From: Rhodospirillaceae bacterium
Lineage (GTDB): Bacteria > Pseudomonadota > Alphaproteobacteria > DSM-16000 > Inquilinaceae
NCBI GenBank assembly: GCA_020638575.1
Contig: JACKIH010000003.1
Span: 101,001-165,000 of the forward strand
Reading direction: 5' to 3'
Length of the DNA: 64,000 nt
In this document: positions 35,084-43,545 of the stretch, piece by piece
Position numbering within the stretch: position 1 is the stretch's first letter
Layout of the letters: the number at the start of each line of letters is the position of its first letter
Position numbers and translations under genes: made by a program
The notes under the pieces: generated by a model
Told to the model about the DNA's origin: nothing
The model's input: only the letters and a program-made list of their open reading frames with translations
The model's database searches: none

Positions 35084-36166
35084 TCAGGGCGCGCCGCCCG
35101 TCAAGGCACGTTGGCGCAGCATCTGGTCGGCCAGCACGCAGGCCATCATGGCCTCACCCACCGGGACCGCACGGATGCCGACGCAGGGGTCGTGCCGGCC
35201 CTTGGTGACAATTTCCGTCTCCTGGCCGTGGATGTCCACCGTGGGCCGCGGCGTCAGGATCGAGCTGGTGGGCTTGACGGCGAAGCGCACCACGATGTCC
35301 TGGCCGGTGGATATGCCGCCGAGGATGCCGCCGGCGTGGTTGGCGAGGAAGCGCACGCCGCCGTGGCCGTCCGACCGCATATCGTCGGCATTCTCCTCGC
35401 CGGTGAGGGCGGCGGCCGCGAAACCGGCGCCGATTTCCACGCCCTTCACCGCATTGATCCCCATCATGGCGGACGCCAGTTCGGCATCCAGCTTGCCATA
35501 GGTGGGATCGCCCCAGCCGGCGGGCACGCCGGACGCGATGACCTGGACGACGGCACCGACGCTGGAGCCGGCCTTGCGTACGCCGTCGAGATACGTGGCA
35601 AACCGCTCCGCCGCCGCCGCATCGGGGCAGAAGAAGGCATTGCGGTCGATTTCCGCATCGTCCCAGCGCTCCGCGTCGATGCGCTCGCGGCCCACCTGGA
35701 TCAGCGCGCCGCGGATGCGCACGCTTGGCGGCAGCACCTTGCGGGCAACGCCACCGGCCGCGACGCGGGCTGCGGTTTCGCGGGCGGAGGAGCGGCCGCC
35801 GCCGCGGTAATCGCGGATGCCGTATTTGCGGATATAGGTGTAGTCGGCGTGGCCGGGACGGAACTTTTCCGCGATTTCCGAGTAGTCCTTGGAGCGCTGG
35901 TCGGTGTTTTCGATCAGCAACTGGATGGGGGCACCGGTGGTCAATCCCTCGAACACACCGGAGAGGATGCGCACGGCATCGGGCTCGCGCCGCTGCGTGG
36001 TGAAGCGCGACTGGCCCGGCCGCCGCCGGTCGAGATGCACCTGGATATCGGCTTCGCTCAGCGCCAGCAGGGGCGGTACGCCGTCCACCACGGCCCCCAG
36101 TGCCGGTCCGTGGCTTTCCCCCCAGGTGGTGACGCGGAAGATCTCGCCGAAGCTGTTGCTGGCCAT
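35084..36166 (-). CDS. aroC: Chorismate synthase
   Basis: Converts EPSP to chorismate with reduced FMN, the last step of the shikimate pathway. The 360-residue protein starts with NSFGEIFRVTTWGESHGPALGAVVDG and has signatures RPGHADYTYIRKYG, RDYRGGGRSSARETAARVAAGGVARK and the C-terminal GRHDPCVGIRAVPV segment. All fit the monomeric bacterial enzyme. The gene is 22 bases downstream of fabI on the same strand. Confidence 0.97.
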   Translation of the reverse strand: MASNSFGEIFRVTTWGESHGPALGAVVDGVPPLLALSEADIQVHLDRRRPGQSRFTTQRREPDAVRILSGVFEGLTTGAPIQLLIENTDQRSKDYSEIAEKFRPGHADYTYIRKYGIRDYRGGGRSSARETAARVAAGGVARKVLPPSVRIRGALIQVGRERIDAERWDDAEIDRNAFFCPDAAAAERFATYLDGVRKAGSSVGAVVQVIASGVPAGWGDPTYGKLDAELASAMMGINAVKGVEIGAGFAAAALTGEENADDMRSDGHGGVRFLANHAGGILGGISTGQDIVVRFAVKPTSSILTPRPTVDIHGQETEIVTKGRHDPCVGIRAVPVGEAMMACVLADQMLRQRALTGGAP

Positions 36167-36188
36167 GCCGGCCCTTCCGATACGGCCG

Positions 36189-37028
36189 TCAGGATTTCCC
36201 GGTCATGGACTGCAGGAGCTGGGCCGTCTTCTCCGCGTTGTCCACGGCCAGCATGCCGACCACGTGGTAGCCGGAATCCACGTGGTGCACCTCGCCGGTC
36301 ACCGCCGCGCCGAGGTCCGACAGCAGGTAGAGCCCGGCGCCGCCCACCTGGTCGATGGTGACGTTGCGCTTCAGCGGCGCGTTCAGTTCGTTCCACTTCA
36401 AGATGGCGCGGAAATCGCCGATGCCGCTCGCCGCCAGGGTCTTGATCGGCCCTGCGGAAATGGCGTTCACGCGGATGCCGAGATGACCCAGATCGGCCGC
36501 CAGGTAGCGCACGCTGGCTTCCAGGGCTGCCTTGGCCACGCCCATCACGTTGTAGTGGGGCATCACCCGCTCCGCCCCGTAATAGGTGAGCGTGACGATG
36601 CTGCCGCCATCCTTCATCAGCGGCACCGCCCGGCGCACCGCCGCCGTCAGGCTGTAGCACGACACCTCCATGGTCCTCAGGAAGTTGTCGCGCGAGGTGT
36701 TGACGTAGGCGCCGGTCAGTTCCGTTTTGTCGGAGAACGCGATGGCGTGGACGAGAAAATCCAAGCCGCCCCATTCCTTGGCGACGGTATTGAACGCCGC
36801 ATCGATGCTGGCTTCGCTGGTCACGTCGCATTCCAGCACCAGCGACGAGCCCACCGACTGGGCCAACGGCTTGACACGACGGGCCAAGGCTTCACCCTGG
36901 TAGGTGAAAGCGAGCTCTGCGCCGTGCTGCGAAACCATCTGGGCGATGCCCCAGCCAATCGACCGGTCGTTCGCCACGCCCATCACCACACCGCGCTTGC
37001 CGGCCATAAGAGGGGTGGGAGGGGACAT
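36189..37028 (-). CDS. fabI: Enoyl-[acyl-carrier-protein] reductase (NADH) FabI
   Basis: Reduces trans-2-enoyl-ACP in fatty acid elongation. The 279-residue SDR-like protein has VMGVANDRSIGWGIAQ (cofactor loop), IAFSDKTELTGAYVNTSRDNF, and the active site Y-x6-K in YNVMGVAKAALE preceded by TLTYYGAERVMPHYN, which is the FabI rather than FabV or FabK pattern. The start at ATG 37028 is followed by MAGKRG at codon 8, a possible alternative. Target family of triclosan and isoniazid-type inhibitors. Confidence 0.96.
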   Translation of the reverse strand: MSPPTPLMAGKRGVVMGVANDRSIGWGIAQMVSQHGAELAFTYQGEALARRVKPLAQSVGSSLVLECDVTSEASIDAAFNTVAKEWGGLDFLVHAIAFSDKTELTGAYVNTSRDNFLRTMEVSCYSLTAAVRRAVPLMKDGGSIVTLTYYGAERVMPHYNVMGVAKAALEASVRYLAADLGHLGIRVNAISAGPIKTLAASGIGDFRAILKWNELNAPLKRNVTIDQVGGAGLYLLSDLGAAVTGEVHHVDSGYHVVGMLAVDNAEKTAQLLQSMTGKS

Positions 37029-37074
37029 CAGGCGGCCTCGGCTGGGATTCGAAAATGACAGTATAGTCTAGAGG

Positions 37075-38478
37075 ATGCGCGATCCTACACAAGCCGCTGG
37101 CGCGGTCAACAAAGGGCAGCCCAGTTCTCCGGGGCGGCGGGCGATGTCGCGCGTGCGCCCGCTCGGCGGGCTGATCGTGCTCATCGCCAAGCGCTTCTAC
37201 GGCGACCGCTGCACCCAGGCGGCAGCGGCGCTCACCTACACCACGCTGTTGTCGCTGGTGCCTCTGGTCACCATCACGCTCGGCATCCTGTCGGCCTTCC
37301 CCGCATTCCAGGACGTGCGCGCAAACCTGCAGGGCCTGGTGTTCGACAATCTGGTGCCCCAGGTGGGCAGTGCGGTGATGGACTATGTGGAGGAGTTCTC
37401 CGCCCGCGCCACCAGCCTTACCGGAGCCGGGGTGATCGGCCTGATCGTCACCTCCATTCTGCTGCTGGTCACCATCGAAGGCGCCTTCAACACCATCTGG
37501 CGGGTCACCAGCGAACGCCCGCTGATCATCCGCCTGTTGTCGTTCTGGGCGCTGCTGACGGTGACGCCGCTGCTGTTCGCCGTCAGCCTGACGCTCACCG
37601 ACCGGGTGATGGGCGGCACCTTCGACTCTGGCTCGCCGCCTTGGCCGCAGCTTGCCGCACTGATGCCGGGGCTGTCGGAATGGTTCGGCTTCACCTTCAT
37701 CTTCCGCATCATCCCAAACCGCGCGGTGCGGCTACGCGACGCCATGGTGGGCGGCCTGGTGGCGGCGGTGCTGTTTGAGATCTGCAAGACCGGCTTCGCC
37801 CTCTACCTGCAGTACTTTCCGATCTACGAGACCGTGTACGGCGCCATTTCCACCGTGCCGATCTTCCTGATCTGGCTTTACGTGGCCTGGGTCGTCGTGC
37901 TGCTGGGCGCCGTCACGGCCGCGGCTCTGCCCGACTGGCGCAGCGACGCCGGCCGGCCGGCCCCGGAAGACAATCTGGGAGCGGGCGACCGCCTGCTGCT
38001 GGCGGTGTGGATCCTGCGCCATCTGTGGCGGCGCTCCCGCCGGGGCGAACTGGTGACGCGCGAAGACATCCTGTCCCACCTGCCGGTGGCGCTGACCACG
38101 GTGGAACGCATGCTGAAACAGCTTGCCGAAGCGCGGCTGGTCACCCAGGCCATCGATGAAAGCTGGGTCGCCCTGCGCGACCCGGCCGACGTGCCGCTGG
38201 GCGAGCTGTCCAAGCTGACGGGGGTGTGGACCAGCGAACGCCTGGCCGATCCGGTGCGCATCGTCGGTCCGGAAGCCGCCAATGACGGTCTCGCCAAGGC
38301 GGTGGCGGACTTCATCGAGAGCATGACCTCGCGCCAGGCCGACCTGATGTCGCTGCCGCTAAGTGAGCTGATGGCCGGCCAGGAGCCGGCGGCCCAACGT
38401 CAGGAGTCGGTAGCCGAAGGCCAGGCACCGGCCGACGAGGTGTCCTCACCCATGCGGGCGGCGACGTCAGCCGGCTAG
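37075..38478 (+). CDS. YihY/UPF0761 family membrane protein with C-terminal winged-helix-like extension
   Basis: A 467-residue protein. The first 310 residues are the YihY/virulence-factor-BrkB domain with six membrane helices (AAAALTYTTLLSLVPLVTITLG; LIVTSILLLVTIEGAFNTIWRV; FPIYETVYGAISTVPIFLIWLYVAW). Residues 310-400 look like a cytoplasmic winged helix (VTREDILSHLPVALTTVERMLKQLAEARLV). Older names call it RNase BN, which is not right. The tail is low-complexity. Its TAG stop (38476-38478) lies within the first bases of repeat copy B, so the last residues may have been altered when the repeat arrived. It diverges from fabI. Confidence 0.87.
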   Translation: MRDPTQAAGAVNKGQPSSPGRRAMSRVRPLGGLIVLIAKRFYGDRCTQAAAALTYTTLLSLVPLVTITLGILSAFPAFQDVRANLQGLVFDNLVPQVGSAVMDYVEEFSARATSLTGAGVIGLIVTSILLLVTIEGAFNTIWRVTSERPLIIRLLSFWALLTVTPLLFAVSLTLTDRVMGGTFDSGSPPWPQLAALMPGLSEWFGFTFIFRIIPNRAVRLRDAMVGGLVAAVLFEICKTGFALYLQYFPIYETVYGAISTVPIFLIWLYVAWVVVLLGAVTAAALPDWRSDAGRPAPEDNLGAGDRLLLAVWILRHLWRRSRRGELVTREDILSHLPVALTTVERMLKQLAEARLVTQAIDESWVALRDPADVPLGELSKLTGVWTSERLADPVRIVGPEAANDGLAKAVADFIESMTSRQADLMSLPLSELMAGQEPAAQRQESVAEGQAPADEVSSPMRAATSAG

Positions 38479-38640
38479 TGTCCCGAGTCCGCAGTTCGCA
38501 CGATCTCAAGACGAGGATCCGAGCGAACATCGGACTCATTGGGACACTGGCAAACTCAAGACTCTCGTGTGGTAGTGGGATCAGAAGTTCGTTTGCGGTT
38601 TGGCGTCTTGATGGGCCGAACTTCTGATCCACCACACGAG
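38475..38640 (-). repeat. Two-hairpin dispersed repeat, copy B (inverted relative to copy A)
   Basis: It starts with CTAGTGT (38475-38481), the same end as copy A. Hairpin 1 pairs 38475-38491 (CTAGTGTCCCGAGTCCG) with 38531-38550. Hairpin 2 is nearly perfect: 38564-38591 pairs with 38617-38640 over about 24 bp (arms CTCGTGTGGT...GATCAGAAGTTCG), with a four-base insertion in the left arm and a 25-base loop. The complement of this block aligns with 5368-5533 along its length, sharing motifs such as GACTCTCGTGTGGT (38560-38573). There is no open reading frame of its own. Confidence 0.82.
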
Positions 38641-38867
38641 ACTCAATCGCCGATAGCCCTCTGTGCAACGGCCATGGCGCAAACGGGTCGCCGCTCCGCT
38701 CCGGCTGCGCGCTCCTCAACTTTGCGTTGCCGAAGCGGGACGCTGATGTGTGAGCCCTCACGTTGACTTACGGCCAACGCAGGCGCAAAAAAGGAGGATA
38801 AGTTCGAGGGTGCCCGCGAGCCTGGCTCGCCATTTGGAGTGGTACCGCGAGTCGGGGAGCCGGACCC
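38641..38867. other. Leader region of the sdh operon
   Basis: A 227-base stretch between repeat copy B and sdhC, presumably carrying the sdh promoter. TTGACT (38763-38768) resembles a -35 box but no good -10 follows. A consensus-like AAGGAGG at 38791-38797 is followed at 38810 by a GTG that is out of frame with sdhC and leads to no credible protein. The proper sdhC ribosome binding site is GGGGAG just before the ATG at 38868. Confidence 0.45.
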
Positions 38868-39257
38868 ATGACAACGCGTACGCGGCCGCTGTCGCCGCAC
38901 CTACAGGTGTACAAACCGCAGATCACCAGCGTGCTATCGATCCTGCACCGGATGACCGGTGTGGCGCTCGTCGCCGGCACGCTCGTGCTGGTCTACTGGC
39001 TGGCTGCGGCAGCCGACGGACCCGCCGCCTACGCCACCGCCCAGGGCTGGATCGGCTCCTGGCTCGGCTATCTGCTGATGATCGGCTGGAGCGGGGCGTT
39101 CTTCTATCATCTGTGCAACGGCATCCGCCATCTGGTGTGGGATGTCGGCTGCGGCCTGACCATCGATGCGGCGACCAAGAGCGGGTGGACGGTCGTCTTC
39201 GCATCGGCCGGCCTGACGGTGCTGGCCTGGGTTCTGGCGCTGAATTTCTGGGGGTGA
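38868..39257 (+). CDS. sdhC: Succinate dehydrogenase cytochrome b556 subunit
   Basis: A 129-residue membrane anchor of complex II. It starts with the family pattern RPLSPHLQVYKPQITSVLSILHRMTG, has three membrane helices, and carries the haem-ligand segment FFYHLCNGIRHLVWD (H-x6-H with the RH pair). It binds ubiquinone and haem with SdhD. It is followed five bases later by sdhD. Confidence 0.96.
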   Translation: MTTRTRPLSPHLQVYKPQITSVLSILHRMTGVALVAGTLVLVYWLAAAADGPAAYATAQGWIGSWLGYLLMIGWSGAFFYHLCNGIRHLVWDVGCGLTIDAATKSGWTVVFASAGLTVLAWVLALNFWG

Positions 39258-39261
39258 ACCG

Positions 39262-39642
39262 ATGACCTTGCGCACGCCACTTTCGACGGTCCGCGGACTG
39301 GGATCGTCGAAGTCGGGGACTCATCACTGGTGGGTCCAGCGGCTGACCGCCGTTGCCCTGGTGCCGCTGGGGCTGTGGTTCGTCATTTCGGTGATCGGGC
39401 TGGTCGGCGCCGAACACGCCGTCGTCGTCGCCTGGCTGGGCGACCCGGTCACGGCCGGCCTGCTGATCGCCCTGGTGATCGCCACCTTCTATCACGCCGC
39501 CCTCGGGATGCAGGTCGTCTACGAGGACTATGTCGGCAATCTGGGACTGCGCATGGCGGTCGATATCGCGACCAAGCTGATCCTGGCTCTCCTGGGCCTG
39601 ATCGCCATCGTATCCATCGTCATGATCGCGCTGGGAGGGTGA
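39262..39642 (+). CDS. sdhD: Succinate dehydrogenase hydrophobic membrane anchor subunit
   Basis: A 126-residue protein with three membrane helices. The segment TFYHAALGMQVVYEDYVGN is the SdhD signature, containing the second haem-ligand His and the Asp-Tyr near the quinone site. The N-terminal GTHHWWVQRLTAVALVPLGLWF is also typical. It sits between sdhC and sdhA in the usual order. Confidence 0.95.
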   Translation: MTLRTPLSTVRGLGSSKSGTHHWWVQRLTAVALVPLGLWFVISVIGLVGAEHAVVVAWLGDPVTAGLLIALVIATFYHAALGMQVVYEDYVGNLGLRMAVDIATKLILALLGLIAIVSIVMIALGG

Positions 39643-39648
39643 CGGGAG

Positions 39649-41451
39649 ATGGCTACCGCCCAAACGAAAGCCTACGAGGTGATCGACCACACCTATGATG
39701 TGGTGGTGGTCGGTGCCGGCGGGGCGGGCCTCCGGGCCACCTTCGGCATGGCCGAAAAGGGACTGAAGACCGCGTGCGTCACCAAGGTATTTCCCACCCG
39801 CAGCCACACCGTGGCGGCCCAGGGCGGCGTGTCCGCAGCGCTCGGCAACATGGGCGAGGACGACTGGCGCTACCACATGTACGACACCGTGAAGGGGTCG
39901 GACTGGCTGGGTGACCAGGACGCCATCGAATATATGGTGCGCGAGGCGATCCCCGCGATCATCGAGCTGGAACACTACGGCATGCCCTTCTCGCGGACCG
40001 CGGAAGGCAAGATCTACCAGCGCGCCTTCGGCGGCATGACCACCGGCTTCGGCAAGGGCCAGGCCTACCGCACCTGTGCCGCGGCCGACCGCACCGGCCA
40101 CGCCATGCTGCACACGCTCTACCAGCAGTCGCTGAAGCACGACGCGGAGTTCTATATCGAGTACATCGCGCTCGACCTCATCATCGAGGACGGCGAGTGC
40201 CGCGGCGTGATGTGCTGGAACCTGGACGACGGCACGCTGCACCGCTTCCGCGCCCACCTGACGGTGCTGGCCACCGGCGGCTACGGACGCGCCTACTTCT
40301 CCTGCACCTCGGCCCACACCTGCACCGGCGACGGCAACGCCATGGTGGCGCGCGCCGGGCTGCCCATGCAGGACATGGAGTTCGTGCAGTTCCACCCCAC
40401 CGGCATCTACGGCGCCGGCTGCCTGATCACCGAAGGCGTGCGCGGCGAAGGCGGCTACCTCACCAACGGCGAGGGCGAGCGCTTCATGGAGCGTTACGCG
40501 CCGTCGGCCAAGGATTTGGCGAGCCGCGACGTGGTCAGCCGCTCCATGACCATCGAGATCCGCGAAGGCCGCGGCGTCGGCGCCAACAAGGATCACATCC
40601 ACCTGCACCTGGAGCATCTGGACGCGAACATCATCCACTCGCGCCTGCCGGGCATCGCGGAAAGTGCCCGCGTGTTCGCCGATGTGGACGTGACGCGCGA
40701 GCCGATCCCGGTGCTGCCCACCGTGCACTACAACATGGGCGGCGTGCCCACCAACCGGCACACCGAAGTGGTGTGCCCGACGGCCGGCGATCCCAACACG
40801 GTCGTGCCGGGGCTGATGGCCATCGGCGAGGCGGCCTGCGTGTCGGTGCACGGCGCCAACCGGCTCGGCTCCAACTCGCTGCTCGATCTGGTGGTGTTCG
40901 GCCGTGCCGCGGCCATCCGCGCCGCCGAGGTGATCGGCGAGGCCGGCCGCTCCATCCGGCCCTTCACCAACGGCTCCGGCGATGCCGCCATCGCGCGCCT
41001 GGACAAGGTGCGCCATCGCAAGCAGGAGATCCGCACCGCCGATCTGCGCAACGAGATGCAGCGGGCGATGCAGGAGGACTGCTCGGTGTTCCGCACCGGC
41101 GAGGTGCTGCAGGCCGGCGTCAAGCGCCTGGCTGGCGTGTGGGCCAAGCGCGACGGCACCGGCGTCGACGACAAGTCGATGGTCTGGAACTCCGACCTGG
41201 TGGAGACGCTGGAGCTCGACAACCTGATGTACCAGGCGGTGGCCACCATGCACGGGGCCGTCAACCGCAAGGAAAGCCGCGGTGCCCATGCCCGGGAGGA
41301 CTTCCCCGACCGGGACGACGTCAACTGGATGAAGCACACCGTCATCTGGGTGAACGAGGACGGCACTTCGCGGATCGACTATCGCCCTGTCTGCCTGACG
41401 CCGATGACCAACGATGTCCAATCGTTCCCGCCCAAGGCGCGGGTGTACTGA
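39649..41451 (+). CDS. sdhA: Succinate dehydrogenase flavoprotein subunit
   Basis: The catalytic subunit of complex II, 600 residues. It has VVVVGAGGAGLRATFGMAEKG (FAD), SHTVAAQGGVSAALGN with the His that carries covalent FAD, the substrate segment FHPTGIYGAGCLITEGVRGEGG, and HGANRLGSNSLLDLVVFGR. It oxidises succinate to fumarate and passes electrons to SdhB. Usually sdhB follows within a few bases; here an acyltransferase gene intervenes. Confidence 0.98.
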   Translation: MATAQTKAYEVIDHTYDVVVVGAGGAGLRATFGMAEKGLKTACVTKVFPTRSHTVAAQGGVSAALGNMGEDDWRYHMYDTVKGSDWLGDQDAIEYMVREAIPAIIELEHYGMPFSRTAEGKIYQRAFGGMTTGFGKGQAYRTCAAADRTGHAMLHTLYQQSLKHDAEFYIEYIALDLIIEDGECRGVMCWNLDDGTLHRFRAHLTVLATGGYGRAYFSCTSAHTCTGDGNAMVARAGLPMQDMEFVQFHPTGIYGAGCLITEGVRGEGGYLTNGEGERFMERYAPSAKDLASRDVVSRSMTIEIREGRGVGANKDHIHLHLEHLDANIIHSRLPGIAESARVFADVDVTREPIPVLPTVHYNMGGVPTNRHTEVVCPTAGDPNTVVPGLMAIGEAACVSVHGANRLGSNSLLDLVVFGRAAAIRAAEVIGEAGRSIRPFTNGSGDAAIARLDKVRHRKQEIRTADLRNEMQRAMQEDCSVFRTGEVLQAGVKRLAGVWAKRDGTGVDDKSMVWNSDLVETLELDNLMYQAVATMHGAVNRKESRGAHAREDFPDRDDVNWMKHTVIWVNEDGTSRIDYRPVCLTPMTNDVQSFPPKARVY

Positions 41452-41522
41452 CGGCCTTGGCGGACGCCGGCGCGGAACCCTCAGCGCCGCAAGCGCCGCC
41501 ACGGCGGCCGTCGGACCACCCG

Positions 41523-42515
41523 ATGCGCAGCGAACGCCCTGCCGGCGGCCTTCATGGCCGCGCGGCGGTGCGTGCCATCGTGACGGTGGGCATGCACCGC
41601 TTGCTGCGCACGGCTCCGGCACCGGTGGTGTCGTGGGTGGGGTCGCTGGAAGCCCGCCTGGCGCGCCTGCGGCGGGGCCGGCGCCGCCACCTCAATCGGT
41701 TGGCGCGGTTTCTCAAGCACTTGCGGCCGGATCTGCCACTGGAGCGGCGGCAGGACATGGCTGTGCGGTGCCTCGACGGCTTTTCCCGCCAGGCGGCAGA
41801 AATTGCGCTGGGGCCGGGCTTCTGCGGCAGCCGCTACCTGACCATCCGGGGGCGCGCGCACCTGGAGGCGGCCCGGGCGAGCGGCCGGCCGCTGATCTTC
41901 TGCCTGCTGCACCTGGGCAACTGGCAGATCGTGCCGGCGGCGACGGTGTCGCTGGGCGTGCCGACCACGGTGATCATCTACCCCATGCCCAACCCCTTGG
42001 ATCAGCGCATCGTCACGGCGTTTCGCCGGCGCTGCGGGGTGGAAACGCTGCAACGTGGCTACGGCGGTGCAGCCGGGGCATTCAGGACGCTGCGGCAGGG
42101 CCGAGCCCTGATGCTGTCGATCGACGAACGGCACAACGAGCGGATCAATGCACCGCGCTTCGGCCGGACGGGCGTGGCGGAGACGGGCAACATCTCCATC
42201 GCGGTGCGCTTGGCCCATGCCACCGGCGCCCTGCTGCTGCCGATCTACACCCTGCGCCAGGCGGGCGTTCGCCTGGTGCTGACCATCGCCGAGCCGATCG
42301 ACCTTCTCGCCAGCATGGAGGGGACGGCCGACGGGCGCCTCAGGCCGTTGGCGGAGGCGGACCTGCGCGCCGGAATCGACCGGCTGGAGCAGGCCATCGC
42401 GCCGGTGATCCTGGACAATCTCGACCAATGGATCGGCATCCGCAGCCTGATGAACGATCGCCACTTCGCCCGGCGCAAGCGCGCCGCGGCCGCGGTTTCG
42501 GCGGCATCACCATGA
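41523..42515 (+). CDS. Lipid A-type lysophospholipid acyltransferase (LpxL/HtrB family), inserted between sdhA and sdhB
   Basis: A 330-residue protein of the bacterial lauroyl/myristoyl acyltransferase family. The core is FCLLHLGNWQIVPAATVSLGVPTTVIIYPMPNPLDQRI, followed by RRCGVETLQRGYGGAAGAFRTL and LMLSIDERHNERINAPRFGR. The family catalytic pair is H-x4-E/D (usually HxGNWE); here it reads HLGNWQ, with His130 kept and Gln135 in place of the acid. The ATG at 41523 is preferred, 71 bases after sdhA; an earlier TTG is possible. It may acylate a lipid A precursor or other lipid, or be inactive. Its place inside sdh is unusual. Confidence 0.82.
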   Translation: MRSERPAGGLHGRAAVRAIVTVGMHRLLRTAPAPVVSWVGSLEARLARLRRGRRRHLNRLARFLKHLRPDLPLERRQDMAVRCLDGFSRQAAEIALGPGFCGSRYLTIRGRAHLEAARASGRPLIFCLLHLGNWQIVPAATVSLGVPTTVIIYPMPNPLDQRIVTAFRRRCGVETLQRGYGGAAGAFRTLRQGRALMLSIDERHNERINAPRFGRTGVAETGNISIAVRLAHATGALLLPIYTLRQAGVRLVLTIAEPIDLLASMEGTADGRLRPLAEADLRAGIDRLEQAIAPVILDNLDQWIGIRSLMNDRHFARRKRAAAAVSAASP

Positions 42516-42632
42516 AGGCGCGGCACGCCAGGGCTGCTGCGGTGCAGCGAAATCTCGTCTCGGGACCCTTCCGCCACGGGCGGCAAAGGTCTAAGTGTTC
42601 AAGGTAGGCTTGGAAGGAAAGCGGGGGTCATC

Positions 42633-43412
42633 ATGGCCGAATTCACATTGCCGGCAAATTCGAAGATCAAGCCGGGCAAGACCGTCAAGGCCCCCGCAGG
42701 TGCGAAGCGGCCAAAGAACTTCGCAATCTATCGTTGGGAGCCGGACAGCGGGGAGAACCCGCGGCTCGATACCTTCGAGATCGACCTGGACAAGTGCGGC
42801 CCGATGGTTCTGGACGCGCTCATCCACATCAAGAACGATCTCGACAGCAGTGTCACCTTCCGCCGCTCCTGCCGCGAGGGCATCTGCGGTTCGTGCGCCA
42901 TGAACATCGACGGCACCAACACACTCGCCTGCCTGAAGCCCATCGAGGAGGTGAAGGGCGACGTCAAGATCTACCCGCTGCCGCACATGCCGGTGGTGAA
43001 GGATCTGGTGCCCGACCTGACCCAGGTTTACGCCCAGTACACGTCCATCGAGCCATGGCTGAAGACGCAGACGCCGCCGCCGCCGGACCGCGAGCGGCTG
43101 CAAAGCGAGGACGACCGCAAGAAGCTGGACGGGATGTACGAGTGCATCCTGTGCTTCTGCTGCTCCACCTCGTGCCCCAGCTACTGGTGGAACGGCGACC
43201 GCTACCTCGGCCCCGCCATCCTGCTGGCGGCCTATCGCTGGATCGCCGACAGCCGCGACGAGATGGCGGGCGAGCGGCTGGACGAGCTGGAGGATCCGTT
43301 CCGGCTCTACCGCTGCCACACCATCATGAACTGCACCAAGACCTGCCCGAAGGGTCTGAACCCGGCCAAGGCCATCGCGGAGATCAAGAAGCTGATGATC
43401 GCCCGCCATTAA
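42633..43412 (+). CDS. sdhB: Succinate dehydrogenase iron-sulfur subunit
   Basis: A 259-residue subunit that carries three iron-sulfur clusters. The 2Fe-2S ligands are in RSCREGICGSCAMNI and NTLAC; the 4Fe-4S and 3Fe-4S ligands are in CILCFCCSTSCPSYWW and CHTIMNCTKTCPKGLNPAKAI. It connects SdhA to the quinone site. Unlike the other sdh genes it starts 117 bases after its upstream neighbour and has its own site, GGAAGGAAAGCGGGGG. A terminator follows. Confidence 0.97.
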   Translation: MAEFTLPANSKIKPGKTVKAPAGAKRPKNFAIYRWEPDSGENPRLDTFEIDLDKCGPMVLDALIHIKNDLDSSVTFRRSCREGICGSCAMNIDGTNTLACLKPIEEVKGDVKIYPLPHMPVVKDLVPDLTQVYAQYTSIEPWLKTQTPPPPDRERLQSEDDRKKLDGMYECILCFCCSTSCPSYWWNGDRYLGPAILLAAYRWIADSRDEMAGERLDELEDPFRLYRCHTIMNCTKTCPKGLNPAKAIAEIKKLMIARH

Positions 43413-43440
43413 ACCTGGCGCAGACCTTCCAAGACGACCG

Positions 43441-43475
43441 CGGCCCGCTGGATCCACCGGCGGGCCGTTTCGGTT
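43441..43475 (+). terminator. Rho-independent type terminator of the sdh operon
   Basis: CGGCCCGC (43441-43448) pairs with GCGGGCCG (43460-43467) around an 11-base loop, and is followed by TTTCGGTTT. It begins 28 bases after the sdhB stop and fits an intrinsic terminator with an interrupted U tract. Confidence 0.7.
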
Positions 43476-43545
43476 TGAGGCGCGTCGTGCGTCGGTGGTC
43501 GCCCGGCAGTGGGGGCGAGGGACGGCACAGACTGATCGAAGGGGG

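Noticed and set aside
38791..38812. Strong Shine-Dalgarno AAGGAGG followed by GTG upstream of sdhC
   Set aside because: The frame is not that of sdhC and yields no credible protein; the sequence probably lies in the mRNA leader by chance.
38923..41622. An 899-codon minus-strand frame opposite sdhC-sdhA
   Set aside because: Same antisense effect; the sdh genes on the plus strand are complete and well conserved.
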